Source of the DNA: Lateolabrax maculatus
Lineage: Eukaryota > Chordata > Actinopteri > Acropomatiformes > Lateolabracidae
Reading direction: 5' to 3'
Assembly: GCA_031216445.1 (NCBI GenBank)
Contig: CM062218.1
Span: forward strand, 10,494,501 to 10,558,500
Length of the DNA stretch: 64,000 nucleotides
The notes under the pieces were generated by a model that ran no database searches, had not been told where the DNA came from, and saw only the letters and a list, made by a program, of their open reading frames with translations. Position 1 is the stretch's first letter. Every line of letters starts with the position of its first letter. A program made the translations under genes and the position numbers. Positions 36,836 to 47,535 of this stretch are shown in pieces.

Positions 36836-37237
36836 ATACGACAAGATTTTGCAGCACTCATTCGTCCGTTTATTGTGTTGGCAACACACAGAGCTGACCG
36901 TAAACAGGGAAGAGAGCCTTGTGTTGCAAACTATGGTTAAAAACCCCAATTGAGACACATTTTCTGAATGTGCTCTATACATGTCCAAAGAATGGTCCTA
37001 AAACACAAATAATATCAGCATATCCCACATGTCCTCGATTGGAAAATGCATTATCCAAATATCCAAACATAATGTGCTGTATGGCCTGTATCAAATTTGT
37101 AATATTATCATATTCTTAATAATTGTGGATATATTGATATTGTATTAATGTAACCGTAGTCACTGCCACACACAGGGTTACGAAGTCGAAAAGTTTTGAA
37201 AGGGTGACTAACACATAAACAATAAAAAAAAACAAAC

Positions 37238-37240
<3 letters not shown>

Positions 37241-37300
<60 letters not shown>
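37241..37300. repeat. (AT)30 microsatellite
   Basis: A perfect 60-bp AT run, self-complementary and able to form a cruciform. The tyrosine-isoleucine frame is an artefact. Confidence 0.98.
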
Positions 37301-37301
<1 letters not shown>

Positions 37302-37302
<1 letters not shown>

Positions 37303-38630
37303 GGCAAGATCTTGCTTGCAGATTGTCTCAAAGTGACATTTAAGATTATAAGCTTTACTTGTATTTTATTGTATCATACAGTACAAGCATTTTAGTTATT
37401 GTGTCCACCATGGGTCTCTGCTTTGTCAGGACCATCCCAAAGTTTCCCTACAGAACAGCTTTACAACCTATACAGACGAGATTAGTTTTTCAGCAGAGTG
37501 TGCGTGGAAAGTATCTGTTAACACATGACTTCTGTTAATGGCTAATTTCCACTGCATAAGTGTCTCCCAAATTTTAGAGATGGGAGTGTCATACTCCATT
37601 TATGCATGATCATCACACTAAAAATCTACCATCCGTTACACATAACCTCTGATGGGGTAACATTTGAGTACTTACATGGCGGCAAACAAAGAAAGTCACA
37701 GCTGCGTAGGCTGGAGTTGAGACTGTGGGTGTGAGCTCAGTTTGAGGTGAAAGCTCCTCTCAAGTGCAGCTTTACCTGATGGATCACGAGTTACAGGTTT
37801 GGAAAGAAATGTGCACAGGTTTGCCAACAATCTCAGGAATGTCAATTTGGGTTAGACTGCCTGTATCTTAGGTCATGTTTATTGAGTGTTTAAAAAAAGA
37901 AGAGGCCTGAATTTCTTGTCAAAAACCTATTTGATCACTCCAGATTATAATGCCTCACATTTATTTGTCTTTTCATTATTTTCCATAATGTCCTTGAAGT
38001 GGCATTCTTTCTTCAGTCACTTCTCTTTGTGTCAATTTCTGCTTTAATTGGACATCTATTTTTGTCACCAAACAAGATTTATTACCAGCATACAGGTGAG
38101 AGTGAACTTGGCTGAAATTAGAATACTCTTTGTCCATGACATGGTCACATCCGTGGAGGGGCTGCAACCTTGTAGGTTGTTCCCTGCTGAAGGGGAAGCT
38201 CTCTGTGTATGTGTGTGTTAGAGACAGTATATATACAGTATATACATATAGAGATTAAAAACTTGAGTGGAAATCAGAGTGTGCGAATATACGTGAGCAA
38301 GGGAGTGTGGGATTTTCTGGGGCGGAGTTTAGGGGACACTTCACTGATGCGTCTCCACTGGCCTGAATTCACAGTTGGGATGTTTTTATCTGCTTAGACG
38401 TGTCACCTTCAGTACTTGGCGAGGTGAACCGACATTTCCAGTTTGAAAGGTTAACACAGTGTAGCAGTACCATGTGCTCGCTTTAATACTGTTGATGATA
38501 AAAAATTAAGCTTGTTAGGGCTGGCTCTAAAAATCTAAAAAAGAGATCCTTTTAATATAATATTCTTACATACGACCATATTCACTACGACTCTATCCGC
38601 CTGTCTTCATACTATATTTGCTTTTTTTTA
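37302..38630. other. Non-coding DNA, nothing recognised
   Basis: Unassigned AT-rich sequence with a small TATATACAGTATATACATAT palindromic patch (38228-38247). No gene seen. Confidence 0.4.
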
Positions 38631-39360
38631 CAGCGATGCACCAATCCGTTCAGTTGGATTGGTACTGACACAAATACTAACCATTTAGAGCTGATCTGGT
38701 ATTACCCAGATGACTCCATCAACAGTTTCTTGTCAGTGTCATTATAAATGTGCTGTTTACACTGTCAGTGGACGTATTAGAACACACCTGAATAGGATGT
38801 TGGTGCATGAATGTCAACACTTTTAGCCAAGAATGTATGCATAGTTACAGCCTTGTGTTACCTTTCACATAGAAAAAGGATCTCAGTTTCATGCAGAGCT
38901 ATTGAGATAAAAAAAAAAAAGAAGAAAATTCAAAAGTCCTCACTTATGCGTGGTGGTAGCCTGGGAACCAGACGAATCTGCGAACTTGTGTTTTATTTGT
39001 TCTGGCAAATACTTCTGGCCCCTCTCCCATTCAGTCAGAGAGGAGCGCCACTGAAGCATCTTTGTTAAAACCAAGATGGCGTCCACCGATGCTAGCTACA
39101 GCAGCAGTATTAAACGGACTGGACAGTAAATTTTGCACTTAAACTATATGTTGATAAGAAATTTTTTTTTTTGTTGTTGAGTATTTTCTTCGCTCTGATT
39201 GGTTGTCACGCCCGTTGATAACGCCCCTTGTAAATTTGAAAATTAACTAAAGGTTCCAGACTAAAAGGCATTTGCGAATAAGTCCTGCGATGCCAGGCTA
39301 GAAGTGTGGATTAGCAGCTTTAAGGGAAACCGATATCAGTCGTGTCGTGGTGCATTGTAT
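38631..39360. mobile_element. Decayed hAT-like non-autonomous element (host of nested insertion)
   Basis: The left end reads CAGCGATGCACCAATCCG, continuing into TTGGATTGGTACTGACAC. The right end reads CGATATCAGTCGTGTCGTGG then TGCATTGTAT, whose reverse complement gives ATGCACCA near its tip, as in the left end. Fish hAT-type elements known from memory start near CAGGGATGCACCGATCC. The body between is interrupted at 38957-39300. No transposase frame or clear 8-bp duplication is seen, so the outer boundaries are tentative. Confidence 0.35.
38957..39300. mobile_element. TAGCCTGG...CCAGGCTA non-autonomous DNA transposon
   Basis: The element starts TAGCCTGGGAACCAGACGAA and ends GCGATGCCAGGCTA, so TAGCCTGG and CCAGGCTA are exact 8-bp inverted ends. 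Inside, CTCTGATTGGTTGTCACGCC and GTTGATAACGCCCCTTG are phrases I recognise from a common percomorph element, as is AAGATGGCGTCC. Length is 344 bp with no transposase. No clean target duplication is evident. It seems to sit inside an older element (38631-39360). Confidence 0.6.
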
Positions 39361-39499
39361 CAGGTGATTCGTAATTACATAGTTTGTTATAGAGAGCACT
39401 GACAAGTTTATTTTGTACTGTAAAACGTCCCACTCAGTACATATCTTAAGGCTTTAATTTAAGGCATTCTTTATAAAATATTGATGATGATGTTACTAT

Positions 39500-39592
39500 A
39501 ATATCAGCTGATATATTGTTGTCAGATTCTTAAACTCACATATTGATATCAACATTTCGCATGAAAAATCCAGTATCAGTCGGGCATCTTAA
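39500..39592. repeat. Fragment of TATCGG-type dispersed repeat
   Basis: ATATCAGCTGATATATTGTT, then ATATTGATATCAACATTTCG, ending AAAATCCAGTATCAGTCGGG. Related ends occur at 33194-33255 and 43470-43502. Confidence 0.5.
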
Positions 39593-39699
39593 TGACATGT
39601 CCCCAGTTTAAAGGCCTGGGACTCTCCCCTCTTGTTTAGTGTCCCTACTCTCTACAGTCTATTCCAAATAAAATCCAATGCTAAAACACAATTTTTCAA

Positions 39700-40130
39700 A
39701 ATTTCCATTTCCTTCTCTCATCAGCTCCATAGGAGTCTAAATGCTTTCCTTCATGCTGCCGATCATTTCTGGGTTTGAGTACAGTCTGGAGCGCCACATG
39801 GGGGTTAAGGGGGTAATTTCGGTAATTGATTGTAAGTGTTGTGTGACAGCTCCCCCGATGCTGGTGAACAAGTGTGACGTGGGCACTTAGCAGCCTGCTC
39901 ACCAGCAGCCGCTGATTGATCCGTCTGATCGATAGCCTGGTCGGTGCACATAGAGGGTGTCTAAGAGAGGGTTCATGTCCAGTGCTAATGGTGAGCGGCG
40001 TGTGTGTGTGGGTTTCCTTCCATTTGTAGTTGTTCTCTATTCTTAATGCTTTGGCAGCCAGTAAACCTCGGCCAAGAAATGACATTTGGGGGCCCTTTAT
40101 GGAGGCAAAATTCCATAGGGGACAAAACAA
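39700..40130. promoter_or_regulatory. Candidate conserved non-coding element
   Basis: About 430 bp of balanced, CpG-retaining sequence: GGTAATTTCGGTAATTGATT (39811-39830), GCCGCTGATTGATCCGTCTG (39908-39927), GATCGATAGCCTGGTCGG and AAATGACATTTGGGGGCCC. A 144-codon frame runs through on the minus strand (39696-40130) but includes a histidine-threonine stretch from a CA patch and has no recognised domain. I favour regulatory DNA over coding. Confidence 0.33.
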
Positions 40131-40184
40131 GGAACTGGCGGTTATTTTGTTTGGAAATTGGTTTTATTAATGCAACTTAACTCA

Positions 40185-40211
40185 CCCCCCTCCCCCCCCA
40201 CCCCCAAACCC
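40185..40211 (-). other. G-quadruplex / i-motif candidate
   Basis: Four C runs of 6, 8, 5 and 3 are separated by single-base loops T and A and a loop of three A. On the minus strand this meets the G3+N1-7 quadruplex rule with very short loops, which normally gives a stable fold. Confidence 0.8.
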
Positions 40212-40379
40212 GCCACCTTTCTGCTATGTTGTTTACAACCTGTAACCTTCTATCAGAGCTGTGAGAGGGAGTTGATAAGGGGACAGTGAGAGAGCATGGT
40301 ATTACAATGGAATGTAACATGGCCGTAGAGTAACCATTAATCTCCCTTTCTACCCCCCTTTTTTTTCCCTCACACATTT

Positions 40380-40660
40380 TACCTATTTGACCATTTCCCA
40401 TCACGGCCAACTTCAGGAGCATCGGATTACAAACAAAAAAATCAGCCTTTGTCACAGCTGAGGCTCGTGCTCACGAAGTTGTCAGGCCTCTGCGATGGGC
40501 ATCGTTCGAACATGTCCGCTCTGATATTTCCCCTCTATCTCCCATGACCTGATAATGTGAACCCTCTAATGAAGCTATTGTGTGCCTGTCCAAAGCCATT
40601 GTCTTCCAGGGGGAACTTTCTTTTCTCTCTCCGACACGCGCTACCCTCGGTGATGAGCGC
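40380..40660. promoter_or_regulatory. Candidate conserved non-coding element
   Basis: A balanced, CpG-containing segment between pyrimidine-rich flanks, with GAAGTTGTCAGGCCTCTGCG (40476-40495), GGGCATCGTTCGAACATGTC and CCGACACGCGCTACCCTCGG (40631-40650). Frames overlap in several phases, which argues against coding. Inference from texture. Confidence 0.25.
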
Positions 40661-41255
40661 ACCTGTAATGGCCACATCTCTCTGTCTTCTGTCTCTGTTC
40701 CCTTTCTTTCTTTTTCTCTGCCTTATCATTGTTCAATTTTGGTCAGTTTTCCTCTATCTACATAGGCAATTTATTTTCCCCTTTTCTCAGCTCTCCCTGT
40801 TTACTTTCGTTATAGCAAGTGTACAAATTGAGATGTTTGATACAATAATATGATTCCATATATTTCAAAATATGGTTGGTTCGCTATAATTCAAAACCTG
40901 TCAAAAAGAAATTGGTTTAAGCATTCATACCAAATATTTGTGAAGTTGTTTTAATTAAAGGTATAAATTAAGCCCAGGATTTACATTCTATATGACCATA
41001 ATGTATAGATATTATGTCAGAAAAACAAGACTTTTCATACAATCATACAAGTATAATTATACTGCTGTTAAAAACAATCTTTATCTTAAATTGGCCAGAT
41101 AATCAGACTTAATTGCTATTTTCTTTCACTTTACTTCTTCAGCCTGATATCATGTTCATGTTAGTTGTATATCTTTATGGGAGGGGGGGTTTCATTTGTT
41201 TGCTCTAATCAATCAGTAGCGAGTTGAGTTTTTCATGTCAATCAAAGAAAGTGAG
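40661..41255. other. Non-coding DNA, nothing recognised
   Basis: A pyrimidine-rich patch (40680-40790), then AT-rich DNA with a short G run (41181-41190). No gene seen. Confidence 0.4.
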
Positions 41256-42055
41256 CAATCAAGAAGAGTTGTTATTTCTATAAATTTCCCTTACAAGAAC
41301 TTACACGTACAGTTGCATCAATCCAATCCATTCTTGACGCTTTATTTATTTTTTTTTTAATGTAGCTATGGTCTCTCCGAAGTCCCGCCTACAAAGCTCT
41401 GATTGGTTGACTGTTTCTCTTGTCGGCGGAACACAAAATCGCTGTCACCGTCATACGTGAATGTATAGATAGCTAGCTGTGCAGGCAGCTGGCGTCTCAT
41501 TAACGTTAGCCTGATAATGAGACTGAACATTGCGTTCATGTTATCTGATTTCTTGTTTGGGGGGGGGGGGGGTTATTTTGTTTAGTTTTGCCCGGGCCAG
41601 TCAGTAGTAAGTGACGTATCTGTCCCGCTGACATCGTTTTGCTGGAGTTGCTGGGAGCAGAAAAGTTGACCTTTTGCACGTCGATTAAAAATATATGCTT
41701 GAAGAGTTATTTCTTCAAGTCAATTTACAACAACCCGTACAGCTGCCTTAATCCCATCCACGTTTTAGCTCTGACTGGCCGACTGTTTCTCTAACCAGCA
41801 GAATGAGCTCAGCACACAACCCATCGCAGAGGTCTGAAATCGGGCCACACCAACGTTGGTAAAATTCTGACCAATTTTCAAAACACATTCAACCAGTATC
41901 ACATAAATCCAGTAGTGACAGACTGTCAGTATTTTGCTGATTCCTGATCCATTATTGACATCATAACCAATATGATTTGGTTCATATGTTCAGGTCCATC
42001 TTTGGCAGTCTGAAATTTACGCTGTTATCTCATCCTACCAGACAAGCCCAGACCA
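41256..42055. repeat. Dispersed teleost repeat with internal duplicated module
   Basis: The segment contains two related modules. The first (about 41260-41440) has GAAGAGTTGTTATTTCT, CGTACAGTTGCATCAATCC and AGCTCTGATTGGTTGACTG. The second (about 41700-41820) has GAAGAGTTATTTCT, CGTACAGCTGCCTTAATCCC and AGCTCTGACTGGCCGACTG in the same order. A G14 run (41560-41573) lies between them. The right part (GGTCTGAAATCGGGCC to ATCTCATCCTACCAGACAAG) is familiar from percomorph repeats. No transposase; ends not fixed. Confidence 0.6.
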
Positions 42056-43239
42056 ACTCTGTTTGGGCTTTAAAAAAGTGATAATCAAACCCTTAAACCT
42101 ATGTGCACCCAAATGCTTCCAGCTGTACAATACTACAATGAAATTATGTTATTTGGATGAGATGTCGGTTTTGTGCTCTAACCCCTGTGAAATTGCTGCT
42201 CTGACTGCAACAATTGCTCTTTTAATTAACACTGGTGTTACCAAGCACTGGAGTATTCTCAAGTTCATTGAAAACAGATCCTTTTTGTCCCCAAAGTAAA
42301 AAAGGATAGAAAATGCTATTTTGGATTTCGTACTTGAAAAAAGCAACCATACATCCAGCACGAAGCTAATCTGAGTAACTGTCTGTGATGCTGTTGTATT
42401 GTACATCTTTTGTGGCTCTGAACTCGATGAGGAAAGAAAACATTTGTGGAACTGATTTACATTCAAGTCTAACACACCTGCCACAGATTGAGTTGACTGC
42501 TCTCACTGGTGTTTAAATGTCATATTCCACTACATTCCCCCTGATGTTTTTTTTTCTTTACCCCTGGAAAAATAAAACATGGGAGCGGGAATCAGTGTGT
42601 GACTGCCTCCTTTAATTTTTCATTTCCTTATGTAAACATTGTTGTGTTAGAGGAAAATAACTTTTCTTGGATGCGAGAGTAAATATTTCTTTCATGCCAA
42701 GATTTCCTGAAACTCATACCAAGAGTGACACACTCACAGTGCGCTTGCAGACAGTGAGAGCCGAGCAACGGAGACACCTTTGATGAAAGGAGCTAAAGAG
42801 CCTTTGATGTCGTGCGAGTTTATGAGGCTGATTCCAGCTGCTTTGTGCTCTTCAAGGCCGTCCTCCTACGGCCTCTCCCACCAAATTAGAAATGGCACCT
42901 GTACACCTCCCTTATTCTTAAACAATCAGCACTTGCTGTTTTCTTCTTGTTTGTCTACCACGTAACATATTTGTTCCATTATGTACAGCACACTGAGGGC
43001 GTTGTAGAGAATGAATTGTGACAAAGAGAGATGCACACTGATAAGTATTGGGCGAAAAAGCCAAATGCACTGCAAAGTCCTAGATAATCAATTTGTTGAG
43101 TTATACTAATTATAACCCAGTTGATTAAGTGCACACATTTAAATGGAACCAGTGATAATCTGTCTCTGCACCAGTGCTTGCTTTATATCCTCTGTTATGC
43201 AGTCAACAAAAGTCTTGTTTTGCCATAATCTATTATTTG
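42056..43239. other. Non-coding DNA, nothing recognised
   Basis: The 111-codon minus-strand frame (42149-42484) and 78-codon plus frame (42063-42299) overlap and match nothing known to me. 42760-42970 is balanced in composition without clear motifs. Confidence 0.35.
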
Positions 43240-43618
43240 CAGAGATGGAGTAAGTAGTCAGATCCTTTACTTCGGAAAAGTAGTAATACTACAATACTAC
43301 AATGTACCGCAGATATATGCGATGGGCAATAAATAAGATATGTTTGCGGTAATGCACATGGTTTGTATATTTCAATTGTAAAATGTTCTGTTCATTATTT
43401 GTCTTTTACATATCAATTCTTTATCAATAATGTTTATTTATATGTGTGTATGTAAAACAACAATATGAGCCTCAAGAATCCAGTATTAGTCGTGGTCCTC
43501 TATCATGTTATGGATGTAAGAACTGTCAAATGAATGTAGTGGAGTAAACAGTACAATATTTGCCCCTAAAATGTTTTGGAGCAAAATTTTACTTGAGTGA
43601 TGGTACTTTTCACCACAG
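43240..43618. mobile_element. Decayed MITE, GTGGAGTAA...ACTTTTCACCACAG type
   Basis: The left end AGAGATGGAGTAAGTA and right end GATGGTACTTTTCACCACAG are imperfect inverted repeats. The interior has TCAGATCCTTTACTTCGG, a repeated ACAATACTAC unit, and TGTAGTGGAGTAAACAGTAC followed by TTTGCCCCTAAAATG. I recognise this arrangement as a very common percomorph non-autonomous element. A short unrelated fragment (43470-43502) appears to be embedded in it. No coding capacity. Confidence 0.6.
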
Positions 43619-43869
43619 ATTATTTGTTATGGTCAATGTAAATGTTTTGGGTTATAATCTTTAGGTTGCCTCTTTGATATTATCCTTAGTCATTATGTCT
43701 AATAATGTATGCTATTAGTCAAGTATGACAGGCGTTGTTCCATCTTGAGTGCTGATATGTATTTATAAATGCTAATACAAGTTTTTCAGTGTTACTTAGT
43801 CTGTATTGTTGTTTACTGCCATAAAGCTGCACGGCAGTTCAATATAGTGCACACAAGTGTTGGAGCATT

Positions 43870-44175
43870 TTATATTTTTCAGGTGTGCCTGTTTATGATG
43901 AAGCCACTACAGAAGCCTCATACTATCAGGAAACAGCTGTCCAGCTCTAATCTTTTTATGAGCGATATGCTGTTTTTAATGAAAGCCCTTGCAGCTCTCC
44001 ACAATCAGCTAGCCATATCAGAGCTTATATTTCATCCTGCTATTGTGATGTCATCACCGGGCGCAGGCATAATACATAATTCCCTGTGTTATGACAAACT
44101 GTGGCCTCAGGCCAGAGAGGTATATGAACGCTTTTGGGCCCATGTCAAGTCCATGCCATTTGTGCTGGAATAATC
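43870..44175. promoter_or_regulatory. Candidate conserved non-coding element within a 134-codon open frame
   Basis: A compact 300-bp block, balanced and free of repeats, with sharp transitions to AT-rich flanks. Notable phrases: TTTTTATGAGCGATATGCTG (43950-43969), GGGCGCAGGCATAATACATA (44058-44077), GCTTTTGGGCCCATGTCAAG. A plus-strand frame stays open from 43769 to 44173, but its upstream third lies in AT-rich DNA, and I recognise no domain or splice border. Either an ultraconserved-type regulatory element or, less likely, an unrecognised exon. Confidence 0.35.
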
Positions 44176-44293
44176 GCTCTCGGCTTGTTGGTGGATCATA
44201 TGAAATAAGGGCTGGCATCAAACAACAAATAGGTCAGGGCTATTTGAATAAAAAGTGAAATGAATGGCTTTACAGCTGTTCAGATGCCTGTAT

Positions 44294-44336
44294 TCTCTCT
44301 CTCTCTCTCTCTCTCTCGCACTCACACACACACAAA
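44294..44336. repeat. (CT)12 plus (CA) microsatellite
   Basis: A CT run (44294-44317) is followed by a short CA run (44321-44333). Confidence 0.95.
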
Positions 44337-44339
44337 CAT

Positions 44340-45850
44340 GCTCACACATATTTAGTTCTCAAAATGGTATTAAAAGTATTCCAGCAATGATGATAAGGAG
44401 AGTGATTTATTTACTTGCGTTCAACTGTTACTGGTTGAGTAAGGAATACATCACAACTTGGTCACCTAACCTGTTAACGTGGTTTTTTTTTTTTTTTGAT
44501 TGATGAATAATAAGAATTAGCTCTTACAAGAACTAACAACTGTAGCCATAGCAAGTGATGTTCAGCTGTTAGTAACCCAGGAAAGTGAATGCTGCAGAAG
44601 TTTTGCTAGCAAAGTAAGTATGTTTTTTTCATTCATTTGTATTAACCCGTGACTGAAAGTAGTCCCAAACAACTGCACTATTTAGTCCTGTGTTAGTAAT
44701 GTTTACTAATGAGTCCATCTTTTCAGAAAATGGATAAGAACTGATGTATTGTTGATTTTGGTCTTTTCGTGGTATTTGTTGACAATAAGCAAAATATAGG
44801 TTTATTATATATTTCTCAGTGGTGATGTAGGACTCCCTGGTCCATATGGTCATTTTAGCAAATCACAACTTGGCCAATTCAGGTTGCATGTAGAATCCCA
44901 ATAACTGACTTCATCATTCAAAAAGCAAAAAGGCAGGCAGATAGAGACGGCGGCTCCCTGATGCTGTTTGCTGCCCCAGCCTCCACTCTCCACCCAAAAA
45001 ATCTTTATCTGCTACATGATGCATGAAAGCACACTGTCTTCTCATACAACTTTACATGACCCCTGACCCCATCTGCACAGATGCAATATGACCTAGCTGC
45101 CACCATCCATTTTGGCCTGTGGAGTAGATTCAATGAATTTATTATGCTGCATGTGTGTCACTCGGTTAGGCTCTTTCTTTTGATCCTCAGTGCCACCAGT
45201 GTTTTTCGAAAATACATCACTTGGTGCTCTAGATGCTGAGCCATTGCAAGAGAAATCTTTAGTATTATATTATTATTATTATGTCCTTGACTTTGGTATT
45301 TGGAAATTTGTAGTATTCTGCACATTAAATAGCACATATTGGGTTTGTTTGTTTGTTTGCTTTTTACTTTAAATGAAAATCCCAACAGGATTGTGACAGG
45401 CAGATTTCCAACCATATTTCCTGGCAAACTGAAGAGTGTAGATGGACATTTGAATTCGTTTATTTTATTAATTTTGGCCATCTGAGTTGACAATTTGGCA
45501 TTGTCACTTATAAAAAGCTTGAATGTGTTCATGTTTGTTCTTTCCAACAATTCTGGCCTATTCTGTGGATATTTGGAGGCTCAGCAATGGTTGTTGAGTT
45601 CTACTAAATGGAAAAATGTCTATAATCAGGGGAATCTGTTTAATTTTTAATATTTTAAATTTTAAATTACCAACTCGGGTTTGTCTTCTGCATCAGAATG
45701 CAGCCTGTTAACTCCAAATGGAGATTTGATGGAATTGTGTTGGCATGATGGCTTCTAGGATATGTGGTATGACTGTCTCTCAGTCTGCACCACAATGAGC
45801 TGCTTGTGTGTTCGTCTGCCTTATTCAGTGTCTTTTTTGCTTTCCCTCAG
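44340..45850. other. Non-coding DNA, nothing recognised
   Basis: AT-rich sequence with a T run (44482-44497). Two frames near 45158-45550 are on opposite strands and overlap. No gene seen. Confidence 0.4.
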
Positions 45851-45938
45851 GAGCCTCTCAAATTGTCAGTGCCAGACAACAACTATATGTTCCCCAGAGG
45901 GAGCCCAAATATCCAGGGAATCAGGCGTCATTTAGCCT
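45851..45938 (+). CDS. Possible orphan internal exon (88 bp), unrecognised
   Basis: A pyrimidine-rich acceptor TTTTTTGCTTTCCCTCAG ends at 45850 and is followed by an 88-bp segment and the donor-like CCT-GTAAGA at 45939. Two of the three phases are open across the segment. One gives a peptide containing PDNNYMFPRGSPNIQG, the other one containing ARQQLYVPQREPKYPG. I do not recognise either. The acceptor is strong; the donor is weaker because the exon ends in T rather than G. No partner exon is identified in the window. It could belong to a gene spanning this region, a non-coding RNA, or be chance. Confidence 0.22.
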
Positions 45939-46179
45939 GTAAGAGCCTTTTTCTCTCCCTGACACTCTGTATTGCTCTTTATTTTCCCCTCTCTTCTTCT
46001 CTCTCTGTCCTCTCTGCCTCTCAACAGTACAAACGTTCAGTCTCATCTGTTTCTCTTTGATTTCAACCTAGGTGGTCTCATTCATTCTTTCTCCAACCTC
46101 CTCACCTCCCAGCCCATCTTATTGATCAGTTTTTAGTGTTTTTGTGTCTTATGGGACAATGATACATTACCAAATACAA

Positions 46180-46265
46180 GGCAGGGCCACAACTAATGAT
46201 TACTTTTATAACTGATTAACATTCCGGTGTAGATATTTTTTTCATTCATCTTTCAATCTATGACA
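46180..46265 (+). repeat. Fragment of the GCTGAAAC/GTTTCAG repeat family
   Basis: GGCCACAACTAATGATTACT followed by TTTATAACTGATTAAC matches the AT-rich end of the family represented at 8744-9050 and 51840-52152. Confidence 0.45.
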
Positions 46266-47289
46266 AAAATAAAATCAATCCTAACCTTAAACTTGATCTC
46301 CTTTTATTGTTCTTTTCCTTGACAATTTCACTTAAAAATCCTAGTAAAGCTCTATAGCTTGTCTTCCATTGCTGTGTCTGAAACTGTATACTGTATATTA
46401 TCTACTCATCTCACTGGAATCTTATGTCCGTCCCCATTTAAAGTATCCAGTGAAAAAAAATATTTCTTAAGAGTACCAACTTTGACAGAATCCCCAAATA
46501 AATACCCATGATACAGGTATACTTATTTGGAGATAATGTTCCTAAATGTTTTTGTTTGCTATAAAACAACCAGAAACACAACCAGAGGTCCATTTACTTT
46601 AATTATACATTAAATTGTAAATACAAAAAGTTACAGTCAAGTTAACTATATTTGTTTAAAGATATTAAATATCAGGACAGCCTGTTTTTAATTTCTTTGG
46701 GCTATGATTTGACAGATGTCATAATAACTAATGGTAGCATATTTCAACTGCTAGAAACGGCTCCTAATGAACAAGCACGAAGTGAGAAAAATCATGAATG
46801 TGGTCTTGGTAGCAAAATCAAATCCTGCCTTTTACAGGAGTGTACTTTTTATTTTGAGATTGGAGCATGAGCTCCCCTTACAATTCATTGCCATTGTGTT
46901 TTGGGAATGAAACCATTTATATTCCCACCTCACTGGCGGGTCCCAAACAGATACATTGTTTAACTGTCATAGATGACAAGGATAAAGCAGGGATAAGGAC
47001 ATAGTACGGTAACATGGTGTTGCGTGTGTATTTGTGTGTGAATGTCTTTGCAAGTGCAGTGTATTCACTTACTGTGTTTATATGACTCTACTTATGAGAA
47101 TAACTATGCAGAGTACCAACGATAAAAAATTATAGGACTGTGTTTTAATGGCACAATCACAGCTTGTAGTGCTAGATAATGTGCGCAAGGTCAGTGAAGA
47201 TTTAAACAAGTGCACTTGCTGTGCGTGTTCATATACGCACAGAGAACTCTGCCAATCACATCACTCCTCTCACACTTTGTTTTAGTTGT
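46266..47289. other. Non-coding DNA, nothing recognised
   Basis: AT-rich sequence. A 72-codon frame at 46652-46870 has no recognised domain. Confidence 0.4.
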
Positions 47290-47535
47290 GTCATTCACAG
47301 CGGTGCTTGACAAAAATTAATCACCAAATGGAGCGCAGATACCAGACGGTCTTCTCCTGGAAAATGATATTGTCATCTGCGAGGTGGGAGTGCCAGAGCT
47401 TGCATATATGGCATCCAAATATGCAGCCAAATGCAGATGATGTGCCAATGTTTTTGGATGACGATCTGGAGAAAAGGTTGCTAGGAATGTTTAGTGAAAT
47501 AATAGAGAAGGATTTTTCAAAGGGTCCTTAGGATG
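47290..47535. promoter_or_regulatory. Candidate conserved segment with 81-codon open frame
   Basis: A balanced, repeat-free segment. The plus-strand frame (47286-47531) has plausible protein-like composition, ending in an acidic/basic stretch (DDDLEKRLLGMFSEIIEKDF), but no domain I know. No strong acceptor or donor flanks it. The DNA has GGAGCGCAGATACCAGACGG and ATCTGCGAGGTGGGAGTGCC. Either a regulatory element or a decayed coding fragment. Confidence 0.25.

Noticed and set aside
39696..40130. 144-codon minus-strand frame
   Set aside because: Contains a His-Thr run from a CA patch and no domain; the DNA fits a regulatory block better.
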